A stretch of DNA of 64,000 nt from Halobellus sp. MBLA0158. GTDB lineage: Archaea; Halobacteriota; Halobacteria; Halobacteriales; Haloferacaceae. The stretch lies in assembly GCF_041477585.1 (NCBI RefSeq), contig NZ_JBGNYA010000001.1, positions 2,294,001-2,358,000 of the forward strand, read 5' to 3'. The notes under the pieces were generated by a model. The model was not told the origin of the DNA, did not search any database, and saw nothing but the letters and a program-made list of their open reading frames with translations. Below, in pieces: positions 26,584 through 35,212 of this stretch (its first letter is position 1; each line of letters begins with the position of its first letter). The position numbers were made by a program, and so were the translations under genes.

Positions 26584-28287
26584 ATGAGTGATATAACGGT
26601 CGTCACCGAGCGAGCAGCGTTCGTCAAGACGGCGGCGTCGGCGCCGTCGGAGGCCCGCGTCCCCGTGGAGGTCCGGGTCGCCGTCGCGGATCCATTCGAG
26701 GCGTACCGCCGCGTCCGCGGTCCCGACACCGACGGAGTCTACCTCGAAACCACGGGCGGACAGTCCGGCTGGGGGTACTTCGCCGTCGATCCGATCGAGC
26801 GGATCCAGGTCGACGAGCCCGACGGAGGCGGATCCGCCGACGCGGGAGGGACCGAGGCCGAGAGCGACTCCGAGACCGGAGACGCGAGCGCGGTCGCCAT
26901 CCCGACGCCGGAGAGCCCGACCGTCGACGCGATCGACGGGCTCCTCGACCGCGAGCAGTTGGTCCGCGGCGACTGCGAGGTCCCCTACCCCTGCGGCGCG
27001 TTCGGCTGGCTCTCCTACGACGTCGCACGGGAGCTCGAAGACCTGCCCGACACGACCGAGTCGGACGGGCTCCCGCGGCTCCAGCTCGGCGTGTTCGACC
27101 GCGTGGCCGCCTGGGAGGAGCCGCGCGCCGAGGGCGAACCCGTCGAGCTCCGCGTGACCGCCTGCCCGGTCGTCGGCGACGACCCGGAAGCCGCCTACGA
27201 GGCCGGCCTGGCCGACGCGAAGGACCTCGCGGAGTCGGCGCTGAACGGCACGCCCGCGGAGGTCTCGCCGCCGGTCGACGCCGACAGCGCGGTCTTCGAG
27301 AGCGAGTGCGGCGAGGCGGCCTTCGCCGACCGCGTCCGCGCGATCAAGCAGTACGTCCACGACGGCGACACCTTCCAGACGAACGTCTCGCACAGATTAG
27401 TCGCGCCCGCGGCGGTCCACCCGGTCGAGGCGTTCGACGCGGTGCGGCGGGTGAACCCCGCGCCGTACTCCGGCCTCCTGGAGTTTCCGGGCGTCGACCT
27501 CGTCAGTGCGAGCCCCGAGCTCCTCTTGGAGGTCGAGGGCGACCGACTCGTCACAGAACCCATCGCGGGGACGCGCCCGCGCGGGGACACCCCCGAGGAG
27601 GACACCCAACTGGAAGCAGACCTCACGACGGACGAGAAGGAGCGCGCCGAACACGCGATGCTCGTCGACCTCGAACGCAACGACCTCGGGAAGGTCAGCG
27701 AGTACGGGACAGTCGAGGTCGCCGAATACCGGCGAGTCGACCGCTACTCCGAGGTGATGCACCTGGTCTCGCTCGTCGAGGGCCGGCGCCGCGAGGACGC
27801 GAGCCTCGCCGACGCCGTCGCGGCGGTCTTCCCCGGCGGCACGATCACCGGCGCGCCGAAACCCCGGACGATGGAGATCATCGACGAGGTCGAACAGACT
27901 CGCCGGGGGCCCTACACCGGCAGTATGGCGGTCTTCGGGTTCGACGACCGCGCGACGCTCAACATCACGATCCGCACGCTGGTCCGCCGCGGCGACGAGT
28001 ACCGGCTCCGGGTCGGCGCGGGGATCGTCCACGACTCCGTGCCCGAGGCGGAGTACCAGGAGACCCTCGACAAGGCCCGCGCGCTCTTGAACGCCGTCGA
28101 CGAGGCGCTCGGCGAGACCGCCTCGTTCGCCGTCGGCGACGACGAGCGAGGGTCGGAGGCAGAGGCGGGAGCGGACGTCGAAGCCGACGGCGGCGTCGAC
28201 GTCGGAGAGTCACCGACCGCCTCCGAGCGGATCGAGACAGAGACCGAAACAGAGACAGGGACCGACACGGAGGCGGGAGAGCGATGA
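26584..28287 (+). CDS. trpE: anthranilate synthase component I
   Basis: A 567-residue chorismate-utilising enzyme that, with its glutaminase partner, makes anthranilate for tryptophan synthesis. The chorismate-binding C-terminal domain is complete: [19 protein letters not shown], the PIAGTRPRG motif near residue 328, [33 protein letters not shown] and GAGIVHDS. The Ala in PIAGT is typical of TrpE, while aminodeoxychorismate synthase PabB has Lys there, so PabB is less likely despite the folate genes nearby. About 60 C-terminal residues are a low-complexity acidic tail ending in Glu-Thr repeats, beyond the usual family length. A GGAGG-like site precedes the ATG. The stop overlaps the ATG of trpG (ATGA, 28284-28287). 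Confidence 0.9.
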   Translation: MSDITVVTERAAFVKTAASAPSEARVPVEVRVAVADPFEAYRRVRGPDTDGVYLETTGGQSGWGYFAVDPIERIQVDEPDGGGSADAGGTEAESDSETGDASAVAIPTPESPTVDAIDGLLDREQLVRGDCEVPYPCGAFGWLSYDVARELEDLPDTTESDGLPRLQLGVFDRVAAWEEPRAEGEPVELRVTACPVVGDDPEAAYEAGLADAKDLAESALNGTPAEVSPPVDADSAVFESECGEAAFADRVRAIKQYVHDGDTFQTNVSHRLVAPAAVHPVEAFDAVRRVNPAPYSGLLEFPGVDLVSASPELLLEVEGDRLVTEPIAGTRPRGDTPEEDTQLEADLTTDEKERAEHAMLVDLERNDLGKVSEYGTVEVAEYRRVDRYSEVMHLVSLVEGRRREDASLADAVAAVFPGGTITGAPKPRTMEIIDEVEQTRRGPYTGSMAVFGFDDRATLNITIRTLVRRGDEYRLRVGAGIVHDSVPEAEYQETLDKARALLNAVDEALGETASFAVGDDERGSEAEAGADVEADGGVDVGESPTASERIETETETETGTDTEAGER

Positions 28288-28850
28288 TCCTCATCGTCGA
28301 CAACTACGACTCCTTCGCGTACAACCTCGTCCAGTACGTCGGGGAGTTCGAAGACGTCGTCGTCAGGCGAAACGACGCCGTCGACGTCGAGGCGATCCGA
28401 GAGCTGGATCCGGACGGCATCGTCGTCTCGCCGGGCCCGGGAACGCCCCAGGAGGCCGGCGTCTCCATCGACGTCTTCGCGGAGACGGAGTACCCCGCAC
28501 TCGGGGTCTGTCTCGGCCACCAGGCGCTGTGTGCCGCCTACGGCTCGCGCGTCGGGCACGCGCCCGAGGTCGTCCACGGCAAGCCCTCGCTGGTCCGCCA
28601 CGGCGGCAGCCCGCTGTACGACGGCGTCGAGAACCCCTTCGAGGTCGGGCGCTACCACTCGCTGGCGGTCGAGCGCGGCGACCTGCCCGAGGAACTGGAA
28701 GAGACCGCCGCCACCGACGCGGAGGGCGTCGTGATGGGCGTCCAACACCGGGAAAAGCCCCAGTACGGCGTGCAGTTCCACCCCGAGAGCATCCTCACCG
28801 ACGCGGGCAAGCGGATCGTCCGCAACTTCTGTACCTCGATCGCGGACTAG
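28284..28850 (+). CDS. trpG: anthranilate synthase glutamine amidotransferase subunit
   Basis: A 188-residue class I glutamine amidotransferase that supplies ammonia to TrpE. It starts [17 protein letters not shown], has the SPGPGTP oxyanion-side motif, the nucleophile Cys76 in GVCLGHQA and the His-Glu pair in VQFHPES. Subunits of anthranilate and aminodeoxychorismate synthases are very similar and can be shared, so a dual role in folate synthesis cannot be excluded. Translation is coupled to trpE by the ATGA overlap. Its TAG stop overlaps the stop of the convergent BCCT gene within the palindrome CTAG (28847-28850), leaving no intergenic space. Confidence 0.92.
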   Translation: MILIVDNYDSFAYNLVQYVGEFEDVVVRRNDAVDVEAIRELDPDGIVVSPGPGTPQEAGVSIDVFAETEYPALGVCLGHQALCAAYGSRVGHAPEVVHGKPSLVRHGGSPLYDGVENPFEVGRYHSLAVERGDLPEELEETAATDAEGVVMGVQHREKPQYGVQFHPESILTDAGKRIVRNFCTSIAD

Positions 28851-30718
28851 TCGTCCTTCCCTCGGTCGGGCGGCTCGACGTCGTGGTGAGTCTCGATCTT
28901 CGGGAGGCGATCGACCACGACGCGGACGATCGAGGTGTGCGCGTCGCCCCGTCCCTCGCGGTACAGCGACAGCGACAGCCCGACGGCGGCCAGCACCGCC
29001 AGGATCGAGAAGGGCGCGCCCGTGAGCACCGCCAGCGCCTGGAGGGTGTCGCCGCCGCCGACGAGCAGCACCGCGAGCGCGACGGCGGCCTGGAAGATCC
29101 CCCACAGCGCGATGGTCCCGCGGGAGGGCGCGACGCCACGCTTCGAGGCCAGGATGGCGGTGACGAGCGTCGCGGTGTCGGCGGAGGTCACGATGAAGAC
29201 CACGATGAGCGCGAGGAACAGGAAGAGCAGCAGATCGCCGAGCGGGAGCGCCGACAGGAGCGGGAAGCCGGCGACGGCCTCCGAGCCGCCGCGGGCGTCT
29301 ATCGCGCCCAGGAGGTCGACGCCGCCGCGGCGCTGCATCCACAGCGACGTCCCGCCGACGACGAGGAACCACGCGCCCGTCGCCAGCGAGGTCGCGCCGA
29401 CGCTCGTGAGCACGACGGTCCGGAGCCGCCGGCCGCGGGAGAGCGCCGCCAGAAAGAGGCCGGCGAAGGGCGCCCACGAGAACCACCACGCCCAGTTCCA
29501 GACGGTCCACGCGGTGACCCACGAACCGCCCGTGTAGAGGCTCATCGGAACGAAGTTGACCAGATAGGCGCCGACCGCGTCGGCCCCGCGCTCGAAGACG
29601 AAACCCCGCGGCCCGACCACGAGGAGCAGGAGCGCGAACAGCGCGAAGAGCACGAGCGTGAGCCCGGCGATCCGGCGGATGCCGCGGTGGAGTCCAGAGA
29701 CCGCAGAGAGCGTGTAGACCGCGGCCAGACCGCCGACGAACAGGATCGGACCGACCGCGCCGGCGGGGACGCCCCACTGGAACTGGACGCCCGCGAGGAA
29801 CTGCTGGGAGACGAGGCCGATGGAGGTCGCGACGCCGCCGACGGTGGCGAAGACCGCGAGCGTGTCGACCAGTCGGCTCCACGGGGAGTCGAGGCCGTCG
29901 GCGCCGAGGAACGGCGTCAGGATCGACGAGACGCGGAGCGGCGCGCCCCGCTCGAAGACGAAGTACGCGATGGGGACGCCGAGGACGGCGTAGGCGCTCC
30001 AGGCGGAGACGCCCCAGTGGAAGAGCGCGTAGACGAGCGCGGCGTCGACGGCGCCGGCCGAGCGCGGCGCGACGTCGAAGTACGGCGGCGGCTGTCGGTA
30101 GTGAAAGAGCGCCTCGGCGGGCCCCCAGAACACGATGCCGGCGGCGATGCCGGCAGTGAAGACGAGCGCGAAGTACGTCGGGTAGGTGTAGGTCGGCTCC
30201 GTGTCCTCGCCGCCGAGCCGGACGCCGCCCCACGAGCTGAAGAAGACGACGACACAGAAGCCGACCGCGAGGAGCATCGCCCCCAGCAGGACCGGCCCCA
30301 GCCCCTGCAGGACCGCGCCGGTGAGCGCGTCGACGGCGGCGGTCGTGCCGGCGGGGAAGGCGAGCCGGAGCGCGAAGTAGAGCGCGAACACGACGAGCGG
30401 GAGCCCGAGGGTCACCCGGTCGTGGACGGCGACGAGTTCGGAGAGGAGCGTCCGCACCGAAGTCCGGCGGACGCGGACGAGCGAGGCGACCCCCGCGTCG
30501 TCAGGGCGGACGCGCTCGTACGGCAGCGTCGCGAGGTAGCCCAGCCCCGAGCCGAAAAAGAGGAGCGAGAGCCCGAGCCAGGTCTGCCCGCCGAGCGCGC
30601 GGCCGACGACGCCGGGGAAGAAGAAGCCGACGAGGACGACGGCGCCCGACCCGACGAACGCGAGCAGCAGCGCTTCCGAGAGGAGGCGCTGCGCGTCCGT
30701 CCCGTCTGGGGCGCTCAT
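28847..30718 (-). CDS. BCCT family transporter (betaine/carnitine/choline type), divergent
   Basis: A 623-residue membrane protein of the betaine-choline-carnitine transporter family with about twelve transmembrane helices. The diagnostic tryptophan-rich segment WTVWNWAWWFSWAPFAGLF is clear, with FVPMSLYTGGSWVTAWTVW before it and IVVFIVTSADTATLV after it. The region usually reading GMGIG in the unwound helix is here AGIAAGIVFWGPAEALFHY, so substrate or ion coupling may differ from betaine carriers. It likely takes up a trimethylammonium-type osmolyte or a related compound. It lies 26 bases downstream of the potassium channel gene on the same strand, suggesting a joint osmotic function (inference). 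The stop overlaps that of trpG. Confidence 0.9.
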   Translation of the reverse strand: MSAPDGTDAQRLLSEALLLAFVGSGAVVLVGFFFPGVVGRALGGQTWLGLSLLFFGSGLGYLATLPYERVRPDDAGVASLVRVRRTSVRTLLSELVAVHDRVTLGLPLVVFALYFALRLAFPAGTTAAVDALTGAVLQGLGPVLLGAMLLAVGFCVVVFFSSWGGVRLGGEDTEPTYTYPTYFALVFTAGIAAGIVFWGPAEALFHYRQPPPYFDVAPRSAGAVDAALVYALFHWGVSAWSAYAVLGVPIAYFVFERGAPLRVSSILTPFLGADGLDSPWSRLVDTLAVFATVGGVATSIGLVSQQFLAGVQFQWGVPAGAVGPILFVGGLAAVYTLSAVSGLHRGIRRIAGLTLVLFALFALLLLVVGPRGFVFERGADAVGAYLVNFVPMSLYTGGSWVTAWTVWNWAWWFSWAPFAGLFLAALSRGRRLRTVVLTSVGATSLATGAWFLVVGGTSLWMQRRGGVDLLGAIDARGGSEAVAGFPLLSALPLGDLLLFLFLALIVVFIVTSADTATLVTAILASKRGVAPSRGTIALWGIFQAAVALAVLLVGGGDTLQALAVLTGAPFSILAVLAAVGLSLSLYREGRGDAHTSIVRVVVDRLPKIETHHDVEPPDRGKDD

Positions 30719-30744
30719 ACGCTACGTGTTAGCGAGGACCATTA

Positions 30745-32076
30745 TTAGCGTGTTGACTGGTCCGACGCGTCGTCGCCCGCCGGACCGTCGGTCGGCGGGC
30801 GGTCGTCGGGCGCTCCCGTGTCGGCGGCGTCGCCCTCGGCTGTCGATCCGCCGAAGCCCACGAGATCCGATCCGAGGCGGTCGCCGTCGTCCGGGTCTGC
30901 GCCGAGGACCGACGCGCCGAGGAGCCGGCCGCCGATCGAGCGGAGGTCGATCACCTCGTCGGCGCCGACGGCGTCGAGCTTCCGGACGTGGGTCTCCTCG
31001 TTGGCGACGGCGACGACCCGGACGTCGGGGTTGACCTCGCGGGCCGCGAGCACCGCGAGGACGTTCTCGGCGTCGTCGTCGCCGGCGACGGCCACGCCGC
31101 GGGCGACGTCGACGCGGGCGTCCTCCAGGGTGGACTCGTCGGTCGGGTCAGCGGTCAGGACCTCGAAGCCTGCGTCCCGCAGCCGGGAGGCGGCCTCGGC
31201 GTCTTCGGTGACGACGACGAGATCCGTGTCGTCGTCGGTGCGGTCGAGAAACGATTCGGCCACGTCGCCGTACCCGAGGACCACGACGTGGCCCTCCAGG
31301 AGTGAGAGGTCTGATGCGGTCATCGTTCCGAAGGCGGCCGCCATCCGCGATTCGATCGCCGGCCCGACTAGGGCGCCGACCGCGACGGTGAACGCGCCGG
31401 TGCCGAGGAGGATCACCGACAGCGAGAACAGTTTCGCTTCGAGGGTCGTGGGCGTGATGTCGCCGTAGCCGACCGTCGCGATCGTCACGATCACGTAGTA
31501 GAAGGCGTCGCCCCAGCCGTCGAGTTCGAGGAACTGCCCGCGGAGCCCGTATGCGCCGACGGTCCCGTAGAGCCCGACGCCCAGGATCGCCGTCAGCGAC
31601 GCGATCTGGAACGGCGAGAGGTCGAGCGATCGGCCGAACTCCTCGCGGTTCGCCCCCAGGAGCGGCAGCGTCACGAGGACCGCGAGGAGGAGCGGGATCT
31701 CCGTCGTGCGGCCGGTCGTGAGCGGGAGCAGCGCCAGCCCCGGCAGAAGCGCCACCGCGGCGTACCACGCGATCCGGCGCCGCCGTCGCAGCCCGAACGT
31801 GACGAGCCCGAGCGGGAAGGCAAAGAGCACGCCCGCAAACCGGACGAAGATCGGCGCCATCGGCACCACCGACGCCAGCGGGCCCGCGACGACCGGCCGG
31901 GCCTGGCTCAGGTTCGAGAGGCCGGTCACGAACGCCAGGACCGTGATCGCCGCCACGAGTGCGACCGTGGGCTTCGCGCCGGAGAACTCCCGCCACTCGA
32001 CGAACGGCACCCGCTCTGTCGGGTAGAAGACCTCCTCGAACGGCCGCGGCCCGGGCTCGCCTTGCGAGTCAACCAC
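30745..32076 (-). CDS. potassium channel with TrkA-N (RCK) domain
   Basis: A 443-residue protein. An N-terminal soluble stretch is followed by several hydrophobic helices, the pore loop with the K+ selectivity filter TVGYGD (about residues 202-207), a pore-lining helix, and a cytoplasmic Rossmann RCK domain starting HVVVLGYGDVAESF near residue 272. An acidic tail closes the protein. RCK domains gate the pore in response to ligands such as nucleotides or cations. The start is the GTG at 32076, since a TATA box at 32099-32107 gives a leaderless transcript there, and further upstream codons would overlap the divergent gene. It is followed by the BCCT gene 26 bases on, a plausible osmo-adaptation operon. 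Confidence 0.9.
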   Translation of the reverse strand: MVDSQGEPGPRPFEEVFYPTERVPFVEWREFSGAKPTVALVAAITVLAFVTGLSNLSQARPVVAGPLASVVPMAPIFVRFAGVLFAFPLGLVTFGLRRRRRIAWYAAVALLPGLALLPLTTGRTTEIPLLLAVLVTLPLLGANREEFGRSLDLSPFQIASLTAILGVGLYGTVGAYGLRGQFLELDGWGDAFYYVIVTIATVGYGDITPTTLEAKLFSLSVILLGTGAFTVAVGALVGPAIESRMAAAFGTMTASDLSLLEGHVVVLGYGDVAESFLDRTDDDTDLVVVTEDAEAASRLRDAGFEVLTADPTDESTLEDARVDVARGVAVAGDDDAENVLAVLAAREVNPDVRVVAVANEETHVRKLDAVGADEVIDLRSIGGRLLGASVLGADPDDGDRLGSDLVGFGGSTAEGDAADTGAPDDRPPTDGPAGDDASDQSTR

Positions 32077-32098
32077 TATCGCATACACGCGGATCGGG

Positions 32099-32107
32099 GA
32101 TAAAAAC
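32099..32107 (-). promoter_or_regulatory. TATA box of the potassium channel gene
   Basis: The minus strand reads GTTTTTATC, centred 27 bp upstream of the GTG at 32076; this decides the start codon. Confidence 0.65.
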
Positions 32108-32216
32108 TGTACTGTCAGAGAAATTATGAGATGTGTTCGCGGCAGCCTCAAAACCCACCTCGCCGTAGGATCTGTATGCACACCACGGACCCGAGAGCCC
32201 CGCGAGGTGACCGCGC

Positions 32217-32627
32217 GTGAATCCCGCGATCCTCTTCGGCGCGGGCACGATGATCGCGTGGGGCTTTTGGATCATCTTCGGCGACGTCGCCTCCAACACC
32301 ATCGATCCCGAGACGGCCGCGTTCCTCTCGTATCTCACGGCCACGGTCGTCACCGGGCTGTACGTCCTCCTCTCGGACGCCTCGTTCGCGGTGACCCACC
32401 GCGGCCTGGTCTTCTCGGCGGTCGCGGGCGTCGCGGCCGCCGTCGGCGTCGTCTCCACGTTCGTCGGGGTGACGGTCGGCTCGACGGCCGTGGTCTCGAC
32501 GATCGGCGGGATGTACTTCGTGACCGCCGCGGTGATAAGCGTCGCCGCGCTGGGCGAACCGCTGTCGCTCCAGAAGGCCGCGGGGATCGGCCTGGCGCTC
32601 GTCGCGATCGTCGTCATCAATCAGTGA
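32217..32627 (+). CDS. half-size EamA/DMT-type membrane protein
   Basis: A 136-residue protein of about five hydrophobic helices that corresponds to one EamA repeat of the drug/metabolite transporter superfamily; full-length members have two such repeats. Typical elements are the start AILFGAGTMIAWGFW and the end GEPLSLQKAAGIGLALVAIVVI. It probably acts as a homodimer, as in small multidrug-resistance proteins (inference). Substrate unknown. The GTG start at 32217 is supported by a GAGGTGA ribosome-binding site 7 bases upstream, making this one of the few genes here with a clear leader. Confidence 0.82.
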   Translation: MNPAILFGAGTMIAWGFWIIFGDVASNTIDPETAAFLSYLTATVVTGLYVLLSDASFAVTHRGLVFSAVAGVAAAVGVVSTFVGVTVGSTAVVSTIGGMYFVTAAVISVAALGEPLSLQKAAGIGLALVAIVVINQ

Positions 32628-32729
32628 GGCCGCGAGCGTCCCGGCACAGATGATCAGTTCGCTGTCACGCTGTGGCCGAATGGGCGCTCCGCCGACTTTT
32701 ATGATCTCCCACCGGGTACGCCCTGGCGG

Positions 32730-33110
32730 ATGAAACGAACTATCAGCACCGACGACGCACCCGCCGCAGTCGGCGCGTACAGCCAGGCGACGACGAACGG
32801 CGATCTGGTCTTCACCGCGGGCCAGCTCCCGCTGACGACCGACGGCGAACTGCTCGACGACGAACCCGTAGACGAACAGACCCGCCAGTGCCTCCGGAAC
32901 GTGGAGGCGATCCTCGAATCCGAGGGGCTCTCGCTGTCGGACGTCGTGAAGACGACAGTCTTCCTCGACGACATCGACGACTTCGACGCGTTCAACGAGG
33001 CCTACAGCGAGTTCTTCGACGAGGAGCCGCCCGCCCGCAGCGCCGTCGGCGCGGGGGCGGTCCCGAAGGGCGCGGCCGTCGAGATCGAGGCCGTCGCGAC
33101 GACCGAGTAG
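32730..33110 (+). CDS. RidA family enamine/imine deaminase
   Basis: A 126-residue Rid/YjgF/YER057c/UK114 protein with the family pattern: APAAVGAYSQATTNGDLVFTAG at the start, QTRQCLRNVEAILESEG in the middle, and the C-terminal PPARSAVGAGAVPKGAAVEIEA including the catalytic Arg. RidA proteins hydrolyse reactive enamines/imines, such as 2-aminoacrylate from serine dehydration or 2-aminobutenoate from threonine, and release ammonia. This fits the PLP ammonia-lyase encoded at 56682-57944 in the same window. The gene is transcribed alone, with an A/T-rich TTTTATG element about 30 bases before the ATG. Confidence 0.95.
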   Translation: MKRTISTDDAPAAVGAYSQATTNGDLVFTAGQLPLTTDGELLDDEPVDEQTRQCLRNVEAILESEGLSLSDVVKTTVFLDDIDDFDAFNEAYSEFFDEEPPARSAVGAGAVPKGAAVEIEAVATTE

Positions 33111-33216
33111 CGGGGGCTGTCCGGGATCCGTCCGCGACCCATCCGCGATCCGTCCGCGGATCCCGACCCTTCCGATAACGAACGCTTAATGGATCCCGGT
33201 GGGTTATCCTTCAGCG

Positions 33217-35034
33217 ATGACCGACGGGGCCCCCACCGACCTGCTCGTCGTCGACCTGACCGAGCGAACGGTCGAACGCGAGCGCCTCCCGGATCGGTGG
33301 CTCCGTGAGTACGTCGGCGGCAAGGGCCTCGGCGCGCGCTACCTCTACGACCGGCTCGACCCGGGGACGGACCCGCTCGGCCCGGACAATCACCTGCTGT
33401 TTATGCTCGGCCCCCTGAGCGGGCTGCTCCCGGGCGAGCCCCAGTTCGCGGCGATCACGCGGTCGCCGCTCACCGGGACGTTCCTCGACTCCTACAGCGG
33501 CGGCGCCTTCGCGGGCGCCCTCGTCGGCGCGCTTGACGGCGCGCTCGGCGTCGCCGTGACGGGCGCGAGCGACGAGCCGCAGGCGCTCGAACTCGAAGCG
33601 GGCGAGGCGACCCTCGCCCCGGCCGAGGACCTGTGGGGCCGGGACGTCGTCGAGACCTGCGCGGCGTTCGACGCGCCCGTCGCCTGCGTCGGCCCCGCGG
33701 GCGAACACCGCGTGCGCTACGCGACGATCGCCTCCGACGGCGGCGACCACCACGCTGGACGCGGCGGCGCGGGCGCGGTGATGGGCGCGAAGGGGCTGAA
33801 GGCCGTCGTCGCGCGCGGCGCGCCGCCGGAGCGTCCCCCCGAGATCGAGTCGCTCCGCGAGGCGTACGAATCGAAATACCGCGACGACGACGTCGGCCGC
33901 TGGCACGCCGCCAGCGCGACCCTTGAAACCGTCGACTTCGCCGACGAGGTCGGCGTCCTCTCGACGCGCGGCTGGCAGGAGGGCTCTTTCGACGGCGCGG
34001 ACGACATCGGGATCGAAGCGGTCCGGGAGGCCGCCGTCGAGCGCGAGCGCGACGGCGAGGCGATCCCTGGCGGCTTCCGCGTCGAGACCGAGGACGGTCA
34101 GTCGGTCCCCCGCGGCGCCACGCCGATGTCGCTCGGCGCGGGCCTCGGCATCGACGACTTCGACGCCGTCGCGACGCTGGGGCAGGCCTGCGACCGTCTC
34201 GGCCTCGACGTGATCAGCGCGGGCAACGCCGTCGCCTGGGCGATCCGGGCGAGCGAGTCGGGGCTCGTCGACGCCGACTTCGGCCTCGACGAACCGCTCT
34301 CGTTCGGCGACGAGCGGGTCGCGGAGGCGCTCATCGAGTCGATCTCGCGCCGGGACACCGACGCCGCCGACGCGCTCGCCGACGGCGTCGACGCGGCGGC
34401 CGAACGGCTCGGCGCCGAGCAGTTGGTGCCGACCGTCAAGTCGATGGAGGTGCCCGCCTACGACCCGCGCGGGTCGCCGACGATGGCGCTGGCGTACGCG
34501 ACGAGCGACCGCGGGGCCTGTCACCGGCGGTCGCTGCCGGCCGAGACCGAGGTGTTCCGCGACGAGTGGGACGAGGCCGACCGCGTCCGACTGGTGATCC
34601 GCGAGCAGACGATCAGTTCGGCGCTGTGGTGTCTCATCGCCGACGACTTCGCCGGCGCCGCCCTCGAAGACGACCTCGGCGCGGAGTGGCTGGCGGCGAT
34701 CGATGCGCGGGCGCCGACGGATCCGGCCGAACTGCTCCGCGTCGGCGAGCGCACCTGGACGCTGACGCGCCTGTTCAACGTCCGCGAGGGGTTCGACGCC
34801 GGCGACGAGTCGCTGCCGACGGCGTTCCAACAGCCCCTGTCCGAGGGCCCCAGCGACGGGGCGGCGCTGGATCCCGGATGGTTCGACCGACTGCGGCGGC
34901 GCTACTACGCCGCCCGGGAGTGGAGCGCCGAGGGGATCCCGGCGCGGTCGCTGCTCGACCGCTTGGACCTCCTCGACGTCGTCGACGACGACACGCCCGT
35001 CGCGGCGTCGCCGCTCGCCAGCCACGACGAGTAG
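33217..35034 (+). CDS. aldehyde ferredoxin oxidoreductase family protein lacking cluster cysteines
   Basis: A 605-residue homologue of tungsten-dependent aldehyde ferredoxin oxidoreductase (AOR). The pterin-binding parts are well kept: GLGARYLYDRL, MLGPLSGLLPGE, RSPLTGTFLDSYSGG, HAGRGGAGAVMGAKGLKAV and PAYDPRG. AORs bind a [4Fe-4S] cluster through C-x2-C-x3-C plus a later Cys. The later Cys is present (Cys472 in ALWCLIADDF), but the C-x2-C-x3-C region around residues 280-295 reads as Gly/Glu-rich sequence with no Cys. Without the cluster, electron transfer to ferredoxin is doubtful. It may use another acceptor or have another function. The ATG 33217 precedes the family's usual first strand; the gene stands alone. 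Confidence 0.88.
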   Translation: MTDGAPTDLLVVDLTERTVERERLPDRWLREYVGGKGLGARYLYDRLDPGTDPLGPDNHLLFMLGPLSGLLPGEPQFAAITRSPLTGTFLDSYSGGAFAGALVGALDGALGVAVTGASDEPQALELEAGEATLAPAEDLWGRDVVETCAAFDAPVACVGPAGEHRVRYATIASDGGDHHAGRGGAGAVMGAKGLKAVVARGAPPERPPEIESLREAYESKYRDDDVGRWHAASATLETVDFADEVGVLSTRGWQEGSFDGADDIGIEAVREAAVERERDGEAIPGGFRVETEDGQSVPRGATPMSLGAGLGIDDFDAVATLGQACDRLGLDVISAGNAVAWAIRASESGLVDADFGLDEPLSFGDERVAEALIESISRRDTDAADALADGVDAAAERLGAEQLVPTVKSMEVPAYDPRGSPTMALAYATSDRGACHRRSLPAETEVFRDEWDEADRVRLVIREQTISSALWCLIADDFAGAALEDDLGAEWLAAIDARAPTDPAELLRVGERTWTLTRLFNVREGFDAGDESLPTAFQQPLSEGPSDGAALDPGWFDRLRRRYYAAREWSAEGIPARSLLDRLDLLDVVDDDTPVAASPLASHDE

Positions 35035-35212
35035 GCGTTGTCGTCCCGTCGCGAGGCGCATCGAAATTGATGCGGTGGACGCCGATTCGCAAAGCCGCCA
35101 GTCGGTCGAGAGGGCCGAGAAGATAGCCGTCGCTGGCGATCGTCGCGTCCGCGAAAGAACAGCGTGAATCTGTGAGCGGCGCCGACTGGTCGCGTCGCGG
35201 CGGCGGTGGCGA

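Noticed and set aside
26584-28850. Assignment of the pair as PabB/PabA for folate synthesis
   Set aside because: The PIAGT motif carries Ala as in TrpE; PabB has Lys there. Dual use of the glutaminase subunit remains possible.
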